Assembly: GCA_963786195.1 (NCBI GenBank)
Contig: CAWAYH010000006.1
Coordinates: forward strand, 868,001 to 932,000
Length of the DNA stretch: 64,000 nt
From: CAWAYH01 sp963786195
GTDB taxonomy: Bacteria; Acidobacteriota; Vicinamibacteria; Vicinamibacterales; 2-12-FULL-66-21
Direction: 5' to 3'
Positions 16,392-23,717 of the stretch are shown piece after piece. A program made the translations under genes and the position numbers. Under the pieces are notes generated by a model. The model saw only the letters and a program-made list of their open reading frames with translations, was not told where the DNA came from and ran no database searches. Positions within the stretch are counted from its first letter, which is position 1; every line of letters begins with the position of its first letter.

Positions 16392-18308
16392 ATGACCACC
16401 TATTCTGCGTCCATCACGTCCTCTGCGCGGCACGCGGCCAGGCTTGCAGGACCGAAGCTGGCCGTAGTCTCACGTTCACGGTGGGTCAGCGTCTTCAGCG
16501 TACTTGGCCTCCTCGCGTTGACGGCCGGCGCCGTGCCGGCGGACGCGGGTCCGCGACGCGCGCGTCTCTCGCGCGATCTCGAAGAGCGCATCGCCAAGCG
16601 CGTTCCCCATTCGACCAGCGTCATCGTCAAGGGCAGCGCCGAGCTGATGGACACGCTGGCGACTCGCTACGGCGGGCGCATCAAGCGCCGGCTGCCTGGC
16701 GGCGCCGTCCTGGAGCTGACGGGCGGACAGCTCGAAGGGCTCGTCGCCGATCCGGACGTCGATCAGGTCTCCGGCGATGTGCCCGTGCGCTCCACGATGG
16801 CGATCACCACGGAGGCCATCGGCGCCGACCAGGTGTGGTCTGGCGCACTCGAAGGCGTCCGCCGATATACGGGCCGCGGCGTGACGGTTGCCGTGATCGA
16901 TTCGGGTGTCGACAGCATGCATCCGGACCTGCGCCAGCGCGTCATCGCGGAAGTCGACTGCACGGGATCGACGCGGCGGCGCGGCGATGTCGGGGACGAC
17001 AACGGGCACGGCACGCACATCGCCGGCACGATTGCCGGGGCGGGCCGGGCCGGGTATCCGGGCGTCGCGCCGGGCGCGTCCATCGTCAGCGTCCGGGTGA
17101 TGGGGCGGGACGGCTCGGGCTTCACGAGCGACGTCATCGAGGGGCTCTACTGGACGATCGCGAATCGCGATCGGTACGGCATCCGGGTCGCGGTCGTGGC
17201 GCTGGGCCACCCGGTGATGGAGAGTTACCGGACCGACCCGCTGGGCCAGGCGGTGCAGGCGGCGGCCGACGCCAACATCCTCGTCGTGGCGCCGTCGGGC
17301 AACTTCGGGATGACGTACGAGGGCGGGCCGTTCGGCGACACGCCGGCCGGCCTGCGCATCATCGGCGGCGTCGTCTCGCCGGGGAATCATCCCGCGGCTC
17401 TGACGGTTGGCGCGATTAGCACGGGCGAGACCGTGCAGCGGTCCGACGACGTGATGTTCCGGTACAGCTCGGTGGGGCCGACGATGATCGACGGGCTGCT
17501 GAAGCCGGAGGTCGTGGCGCCGGGCCATCGGATCACGGCGACGATTCCGCGGGACGCGGAGCTGGCGCGCGCGTATCCGGAGCGCGTGGTCGGGCAGGGC
17601 AACCGGACGTACATGCGGCTGAGCGGGACGAGCATGTCGGCGGCGGTGGTCGCGGGCGCGGCGGCGCTGCTGTATGAGGCGCGGCCGGGGCTGACGCCGG
17701 CGGCGGCGAAGCTGCTGCTGCAGGTGAGCGCGTCGCGGGTGGCGGGAGCGGGCGTGAACGAGGCGGGTGCGGGGAGCGTGAACATCGCGGCGGCGGTGGC
17801 GCTGGCGACGGGGCATGGGGATACGGCGCGGACGACGACGATCGCCGACGAGGCTCAGTCGCTCTCGCTCTTCGGCTCCCGACACACGCCCGACAGAACG
17901 GTGTTGATTCCACTCAACTCCGCCGCAGCGGCCGTTTGGACGGGCTTCTTGCCGGTTGATTTCGCGGTTCCAGCGGGCTCGGACAATGCCCCGGCCTGGA
18001 CGAATTCCATTGCCTGGACCGATTCCATTGCCTGGACTGATTCCATCGCCTGGACCGATTCGATCGCCTGGACTGACTCCATCGCTTGGACCGATTCCAT
18101 CGCTTGGACCGATTCCATCGCTTGGACCGATTCCATCGCCTGGACCGATTCCATCGCCTGGACCGATTCCATCGCCTGGACCGATTCCATCGCCTGGACT
18201 GATTCCATCGCCTGGACTGATTCGATTGCTTGGACTGATTCGATTGCTTGGACTGACTCAATCGCCTGGACAAACAGCGTCGCGGTAGGTCATCCACAGT
18301 TGCACTAG
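16392..18308 (+). CDS. Secreted S8 subtilase with 16 tandem AWTDSI-type hexapeptides
   Basis: Intact. The ATG at 16392 (MTTYSAS) is preferred because it resembles the start region of the other subtilase; an in-frame ATG lies at 16323. A signal peptide (VFSVLGLLALTAGAVPADA) precedes a short propeptide. The triad is complete: VAVIDSGVD (Asp), DNGHGTHIAG (His) and LSGTSMSAAVVAG (Ser), at codons 193, 229 and 437 counted from 16323, with the oxyanion Asn in APSGNFG. The C-terminus (17994-18281) is 16 perfect 18-bp units: AWTNS, 14 AWTDS and a last AWTNS, each joined by I (a final V). It is a paralogue of the NIVWGT subtilase, sharing (V/T)xESYxTDPL. Confidence 0.9.
   Translation: MTTYSASITSSARHAARLAGPKLAVVSRSRWVSVFSVLGLLALTAGAVPADAGPRRARLSRDLEERIAKRVPHSTSVIVKGSAELMDTLATRYGGRIKRRLPGGAVLELTGGQLEGLVADPDVDQVSGDVPVRSTMAITTEAIGADQVWSGALEGVRRYTGRGVTVAVIDSGVDSMHPDLRQRVIAEVDCTGSTRRRGDVGDDNGHGTHIAGTIAGAGRAGYPGVAPGASIVSVRVMGRDGSGFTSDVIEGLYWTIANRDRYGIRVAVVALGHPVMESYRTDPLGQAVQAAADANILVVAPSGNFGMTYEGGPFGDTPAGLRIIGGVVSPGNHPAALTVGAISTGETVQRSDDVMFRYSSVGPTMIDGLLKPEVVAPGHRITATIPRDAELARAYPERVVGQGNRTYMRLSGTSMSAAVVAGAAALLYEARPGLTPAAAKLLLQVSASRVAGAGVNEAGAGSVNIAAAVALATGHGDTARTTTIADEAQSLSLFGSRHTPDRTVLIPLNSAAAAVWTGFLPVDFAVPAGSDNAPAWTNSIAWTDSIAWTDSIAWTDSIAWTDSIAWTDSIAWTDSIAWTDSIAWTDSIAWTDSIAWTDSIAWTDSIAWTDSIAWTDSIAWTDSIAWTNSVAVGHPQLH
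17994..18281 (+). repeat. 16 x 18-bp in-frame tandem repeat encoding AWT(D/N)S(I/V)
   Basis: Sixteen head-to-tail 18-base units of the form GCC-TGG-ACC-GAT-TCC-ATC. Substitutions are nearly all synonymous (GCC/GCT, ACC/ACT, GAT/GAC, TCC/TCG/TCA, ATC/ATT), and the first and last units code Asn instead of Asp. Synonymous divergence with a fixed peptide indicates purifying selection on the protein repeat rather than very recent DNA expansion. A period of six residues with Ile every sixth position would suit a beta-helix, or units releasable by proteolysis. Confidence 0.9.
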
Positions 18309-18356
18309 CTATTGAATGACTACTTACTGGTTGGCATCTCAGACTCGGAGGCTACA

Positions 18357-18383
18357 ATGCGCGTTATCGTCTGGACCGACTAA
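18357..18383 (+). CDS. Micro-ORF encoding MRVIVWTD
   Basis: Eight codons, ATG to TAA, with a perfect GGAGG (18347-18351) five bases before the start, a better ribosome site than most genes here. The peptide MRVIVWTD contains the same core as the neighbouring repeat tails (IVW as in NIVWGT, WTD as in AWTDSI). It is also in frame with the subtilase stop at 18306-18308, 16 codons downstream, so it could instead be the end of a readthrough or formerly longer tail. Other possibilities are a leader peptide for the HD-GYP gene, since a hairpin follows, or a signalling peptide; it has no secretion signal of its own. Confidence 0.45.
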   Translation: MRVIVWTD

Positions 18384-18404
18384 GCACGCCGAACTTGATG
18401 GCTC

Positions 18405-18433
18405 AAGGCCACGGCAGAACACCCCGTGGCCTT
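18405..18433 (+). terminator. Hairpin between micro-ORF and HD-GYP gene (terminator or attenuator)
   Basis: AAGGCCACGG and CCGTGGCCTT form a perfect 10-bp stem around a nine-base loop. It is followed by CCTAGTCTAG rather than a T-run, and the next ATG is 12 bases away at 18445. Position after a short translated leader and before a regulatory gene fits an attenuator, but a simple terminator of the subtilase transcript or a structure limiting HD-GYP translation is equally possible. Confidence 0.5.
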
Positions 18434-18444
18434 CCTAGTCTAGT

Positions 18445-20883
18445 ATGGCGCCTCCCAAGCAGTACGCCACTCTGTCGACTGCAAGTCAGGTGTATATCGC
18501 CGTAGTGGTTTGTGCTGGAGCTCTGACTATCCTCCAGTCGTTTTACGGCCTCGTCAACCAAAATCCAGGCTGGCGCTGGATCGTCCTGGCGGTTCTAACC
18601 CTTCTAAGCGGGTCGGCTACTCTTCGCCTGCCTTCTCTGCCCGCGACGATTTCCGTGTCTGAAACGTTCATCTTCACGTCTGTCCTCCTCTTTGGCGCTT
18701 CAGCAGGAACACTAACCGTCGCACTTGATGCTCTCGTCATTTCCTTCTGGTCCTATCGGCGCGGCGATCCCCTCTTCAAGATTGTGTTCAATCTTTTCGC
18801 GCTACCCTTGGCTATTTGGCTGGCTGCCCATCTTTTCTTTGCGCTACCCGAGGTGCAACCCCTCTGGCAGCAGCCAGTCCCTCTGTTCGGAAACCCCAAA
18901 CTTGATGTTTCCGAAATCCTCTTGCCACTTGCTCTTCTGGCGAGCGTCTACTTTCTGCTCAATAGCGGCGTTATAACCATTGCCATTGCGTTAGAAAAGG
19001 GGGTGCGACCGCTTCCAATTTGGCGCGAACATTTCGCACTTCTATCCCTAAACTACTTCGGTGGGGCCTCAGTGGCTGCGCTTCTTGTCAACTACTCGCG
19101 TGACGTGAATTTCAAGCAGCTGGTGTTGATGGTGCCGCTGCTCGTCGTCACGTACCTAACTTTTCGCTGGCAGATCGGTCGACTCGTGTTAGCACATCGT
19201 CATCTCACCGCGCTGAACAACCTCTACATGTCTACCATTGAGACTCTGGCCATGGCCATTGACGCCAAAGACCAGATTACTCACGGTCACATCCGCCGTG
19301 TACAGCTGTACGCCGTCGGCCTAGCTAAGCGCGTGGGAATCGAGGATCAATCGCTAATCAAAGCGATCGAAGCGGCGGCACTATTGCACGACATGGGCAA
19401 GTTGGCCGTGCCTGAATACATTCTCAATAAGCCTGGACCACTAACGCCGGCAGAATTTGAGAAAATGAAGCTGCACGCAAGCGTCGGTGCTGACATCTTG
19501 TCCGCAATCGACTTCCCCTACCCCGTAGTGCCTATGGTCAGGCACCACCACGAGAACTGGGACGGTTCTGGCTACCCTGATGGCCTTGTCGGCACGAACA
19601 TCCCAATCGGTGCCCGAATTCTCTCTGTAGTCGACTGTTTCGACGCGCTCACATCTGATAGACCCTATCGACCTCGACTGCCGGACCGCGAGGCCCTTCG
19701 AATACTCGTCGAGCGTCGCGGTTCCATGTACGACCTGACGATCGTTGATACTTTCCTGGAAGTGCACGCAGACATAGCGCCGCGCATGACAAGCAGCGTC
19801 GCTGCGGTTCCCTTGCGCGCGATTAGTGACGCTGGCATCCCAACCGTGGCTTCCCGACTTGAATCTGCGCCGCTCGAAGAAATATCAGCAAGTGCAGAGG
19901 AAATGTTGACGCTCTTTGATCTCGCTCGTGTCTTGAAAAGCCACATGAGCCTTTCAGACGCGGGCGACGTAATTGCTAAGCATCTTCGTAGGCTTGTTCC
20001 GAGTTCATTGACGGTGTTTTTCCTTTATGACATAGACATGGACGAGATAGTAGCCGCACATGCGACGGGCGACCAGGCGGCACTCGTCATAGGCCTGAGA
20101 ATTGGTGTGGGGCAACGGCTGAGCGGTTGGGTTGCCGCGCATCGCCAAGTTATCCGAAACTCTGATCCGGTGTTGGACCTTGGCGAGACGGTTCGCGCAA
20201 TGACGCCCAGGCCCCGAAGTTGTCTCAGTATTCCGCTGTTGGCGCAGCGAGAGCTCGTGGGTGTCTTGTCACTGTACTCAACTGTTCATGAGGCATTTTC
20301 TGAGGATCACCAGAGAATTGTGGAAGTCGTTTCGCGTCAGGTTTCGGCGATCGTGAAGAACGCGGCCGATTTCGAAGCGACCAAGCGCCAGGCACTTCGA
20401 GACCAATTGACCGGCCTACCAAACATCGAGCACTTAAGACAATTAACCTCTAGCGATACGAGCAACGAGCTTCTCGGCGATGCCTTCTCACTTGTTGTCG
20501 TTGATGTCGACAATTTAGCCCAGATTAATGAGCAGTACGGGCATAGTGCTGGCGATCGGATCCTGGGCCGGCTCGTTAGAGCGATACGTCGGAGCCTGCG
20601 AGCAGCAGACTTTCTCTTTCGATATCGCGACGACGAGTTCGTCGTCGTTCTATTTCACACGGACTATCCTACTTGTCTAGGTGTCGTGCGACTGATTAAG
20701 GAGTCGCTGCGCCGTGATGCAGCTGCCCATGAAGCTGAAACGTTCGCAGTTACCATAGCGGTCTCGGTTGCCCCCATTGACGGACAGTCGATTGACGAGC
20801 TGATCAACGTGGCAACACGGCGTCTGATTCGAGACCCGCGTCCGGGAGGTTCGGACGAACCAAACCCCGAAGCCATCCACTAG
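18445..20883 (+). CDS. Membrane HD-GYP phosphodiesterase with GAF and degenerate GGDEF domains
   Basis: 812 residues, intact. Residues 1-250 contain about seven hydrophobic segments forming a membrane sensor. The HD-GYP domain follows (ca. 265-430), with HDMGK (315-319), HHHENWDGSGYP (367-378) and the other metal-ligand His residues; this class hydrolyses cyclic di-GMP. A GAF domain (ca. 490-640) precedes a C-terminal GGDEF-like domain whose active loop reads YRDDEF instead of GGDEF, so cyclase activity is unlikely and the domain may be a nucleotide sensor. Base composition is clearly lower in GC than the flanks. It lies 17 bases before the TPR-sigma-54 regulator, suggesting an operon. Confidence 0.9.
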   Translation: MAPPKQYATLSTASQVYIAVVVCAGALTILQSFYGLVNQNPGWRWIVLAVLTLLSGSATLRLPSLPATISVSETFIFTSVLLFGASAGTLTVALDALVISFWSYRRGDPLFKIVFNLFALPLAIWLAAHLFFALPEVQPLWQQPVPLFGNPKLDVSEILLPLALLASVYFLLNSGVITIAIALEKGVRPLPIWREHFALLSLNYFGGASVAALLVNYSRDVNFKQLVLMVPLLVVTYLTFRWQIGRLVLAHRHLTALNNLYMSTIETLAMAIDAKDQITHGHIRRVQLYAVGLAKRVGIEDQSLIKAIEAAALLHDMGKLAVPEYILNKPGPLTPAEFEKMKLHASVGADILSAIDFPYPVVPMVRHHHENWDGSGYPDGLVGTNIPIGARILSVVDCFDALTSDRPYRPRLPDREALRILVERRGSMYDLTIVDTFLEVHADIAPRMTSSVAAVPLRAISDAGIPTVASRLESAPLEEISASAEEMLTLFDLARVLKSHMSLSDAGDVIAKHLRRLVPSSLTVFFLYDIDMDEIVAAHATGDQAALVIGLRIGVGQRLSGWVAAHRQVIRNSDPVLDLGETVRAMTPRPRSCLSIPLLAQRELVGVLSLYSTVHEAFSEDHQRIVEVVSRQVSAIVKNAADFEATKRQALRDQLTGLPNIEHLRQLTSSDTSNELLGDAFSLVVVDVDNLAQINEQYGHSAGDRILGRLVRAIRRSLRAADFLFRYRDDEFVVVLFHTDYPTCLGVVRLIKESLRRDAAAHEAETFAVTIAVSVAPIDGQSIDELINVATRRLIRDPRPGGSDEPNPEAIH

Positions 20884-20900
20884 GCCGACCACGAACGACA

Positions 20901-23674
20901 GTGATCATCACGACCCTTTCACCATCTTTTCTATTTCTCGAAAGCAACCTACGCGAAGGTCGCTTCGGTCGGGCCTTTATGGAGCTAGATGCGCGTCGGC
21001 GTGAATTCGAAAATAGACACAAGGAGGAGTACGAACTACTGCGCGGAGAGCTTTGTCTCGAGATCGGCCGGACCGAGGAGGCCGTTGTTCTCGCGCGGAA
21101 CTGTTTGAAACACCCCTCCAAGGGGCCGGAAATCATTGCAAGAGCTCAGCGTGTCCTGGGGATCGCTGCGTTCTACACGGGAGACGTCGCGGAGAGTCTG
21201 TCCTGCCTCCAGACGGCGATCGAGACGAGCGACAGGTGTGAGTCTAAGGTTCTCAAAGCTCAAGTTGAACTTCACGATTGTGCGATTCGACTCGGCATTC
21301 AGCCCATTGAGAATGTGCTCACACGTTTGCGCGAGGTGCGACGATCGGTTATCCGTGCGGGGAACGCACAGCTGCTTGCACTATTGCGCATTACTGTAGC
21401 TAGAGGCGAGGCGCGTTTGTTGTCGCCCAATGAAGCACATCGTCACCATCGAGCGGCTCTCGCATTAGTCGACGCCCATCCGAATGTATGGATGGAGGGT
21501 TTGATTCATATCGACATGTGCGCGATTTCGATGCTGCTGGGGGATCTTGCCGGGAGTTTCGCCCACGCGACGAAAGCGCTCGAACTCTCAAGGGAGTCTG
21601 GCCATGCCAGAACGGATCTTGCAGCGAGGATTAACCTCTCACAGATTCTGACGTGGCAGGGGAGACTCAAAGACGCCAGAGTTCACGTGGATGAGGCACT
21701 CGGAGTTGCGGAGGGTAATACCCATCTCAAACGGAACGCCCTCGACAGCTTGGCGAATGTGTTGATTACGGGGAGACAATTCGAGGAATGTCGAAGGCTT
21801 TTTGAAGCGCTGCAAAACGAAGGCGACCAGCAATCATCGGGTCTACATTGGGATTTCGCGTCTGAGCTTCGTTCACAGGCACGACTTGCTCACATGCAGG
21901 GGCGACTGGAAGACGAACGAGGGCTCTTGGACCACGCTGTGAGCATCGCTCAAGCGGGGGGCGATCAAACACTAGTGCGGAGGATAAGGGTGGCACGAGC
22001 CCATTGTCTGGGATTACTGGGCCGTGCACTCGACGCAATACCTGACCTTGATGAATTTCAGAAGCTGGACCCACCAGATCCGGAATCGATCAGCAGATAC
22101 TATGCGGCGCTTGCCGCCGTGGGGCAAGCAGTTGGCCGCAAGCAGAAAAACGCTATACGACTGCAGCGCTCTCTTCGTATCGCGACAGAGATGGGGAACA
22201 GCGCCCTTCACGGTGAATTGAACGAGATCTACGAGAAGCAAGCTCCGGCTGACGGTGCCATGGGGGGACCCGTCCTCAACGACCTCGACTCCGCTGTCGC
22301 CCTGCTCGAGCTCGCCGGCCATCCGCATATCCTCGCCCGCGAAGCCTTCACCGTGTTCCAGGAAAGCGGCTGCGCAGAGGCCGTCGCCCTGGTGGCCACC
22401 GGGCGCGAGACCCGCATCCTCGCGGTGCACGGCTGGTCCGAGACCGAGGCGCTCCAGGCCTGCCACGCGGTCGCCAACTCGGTCCGGACCGAGTCGCCCT
22501 GCGCCGACCTGATCCCCACCGGCCAGCATCGCGACGAAACCTGGCAGATCCTGGCCCGGCCGAAGCCCGACCTGGATCACCGCTGCACCGTCGTCGCCAT
22601 CCGCAAGCTGGTCGCCACCGCCCGTCACCCTCGACCGCTACCGCCGCGACGAGAAGCAGCGCGCCGCCCTCTGGCCCGCCGAGGCGCTCGAGACGACGGA
22701 GGCCTCTGGGTCTCCGAGCAGATGACCGAGCTCCTGACCGATCGCCCGGCGCATCGCCCCGACGACACCTGCCGGTCCTCCTGACCGGCGAGACCGGCAC
22801 CGGCAAGGAAATGCTCGCGCGCGCCATCCACCGCGCCTCCGATCGCGCCGACGCACGCTCGCAGCCGTTCAACTGCACGGCCGTCCCGCGCGACATGCTC
22901 GAGAGCCAGCTGTTCGGCTACCGCAAGGGCGCGTTCACCGGCGCCGAGTCGTCGTTCGCCGGCGTCATCCGCGCCGCGGCCGGCGGCACGCTCTTTCTCG
23001 ACGAGATCGCGAGATCGGCCTCGACCTGCAGCCCAAGCTGCTGCGCTTCCTCGAGCACCACGAGATCCACGCGCTCGGCGAGCCGCATCCGGTCAAGGTC
23101 GACGTGCGCGTCATCGCCGCGACCAACGCCGACCTCGAGACGCTCGTCGCCGAGGGCCGCTTCCGCGAGGACCTCTTCTACCGCCTCAACGTCGTCCGCC
23201 TGCGGCTGCCGCCGCTGCGCGAGCGGCGCGAGGAGATTCCGCCGCTGGTCGAGCACTACCTCGGCGTTACTCGCCGACGACCAGCACAAGGGACGCCTGA
23301 CGCTCGACGACGAGACGCTCGAGTACCTGCTGCTCTATGCGTGGCCGGGGAACGTCCGGCAGCTGGTGAACGAGGTGAGCCGCATGGTCGCGATGGCCGA
23401 GCCCGACAGCGACGCTCACGCCGGCGCTGCTGTCGCCGGAGATCCAGGCGTCGCGCCGGACGATCCCGGTGCCGCCGAGCGCCGAGCCCGAGATCCGGCG
23501 TCCGGCTCGATCAGCCGCTGCCGCGATGCCGTGGAGATGCTCGAGCAGGTGATGGTGCGGCGCGCGCTCGATCGCGCGCACGGCCACGTGGAAGAAGCCG
23601 CCCGCCTGCTGGGGATTTCGCGCAAGGGACTGTTCCTCAAGCGCCGGCGCTGGGGTCTGCACCAGGCGTCGTAG
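20901..23674 (+). CDS. TPR-domain sigma-54-dependent transcriptional activator (several apparent frameshifts)
   Basis: Residues 1-450 are helical TPR-like repeats in low-GC DNA. From about 22.25 kb the sequence abruptly becomes high GC and encodes a linker, a AAA+ domain and a Fis-type helix-turn-helix. The activator motifs are clear: GETGTGKE (Walker A), YRKGAFTGAESSF (sigma-54 contact loop), GGTLFLDEI (Walker B), FREDLFYRLNVVRLRLPPLR and YAWPGNVRQL, then EEAARLLGISRKGLFLKRRR (HTH). At least six single-base shifts are needed between 22.62 and 23.55 kb, all in the high-GC half. The protein should remodel sigma-54 polymerase in response to whatever the TPR half senses. The first ATC/ATG codons near 20901 are weakly defined. 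Confidence 0.82.
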
Positions 23675-23717
23675 CTGTCATCGATCGGTCGGACGCTACC
23701 GAGGTCGAAATCGCCGG

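Noticed and set aside
17855..18208. Reading frame of MESVQA repeats on the minus strand
   Set aside because: It is simply the reverse complement of the AWTDSI array and lacks any ribosome site.
17994..18281. CRISPR-like or satellite array
   Set aside because: Units are 18 bp, contiguous, in frame with an S8 gene and vary at synonymous sites; there are no spacers.
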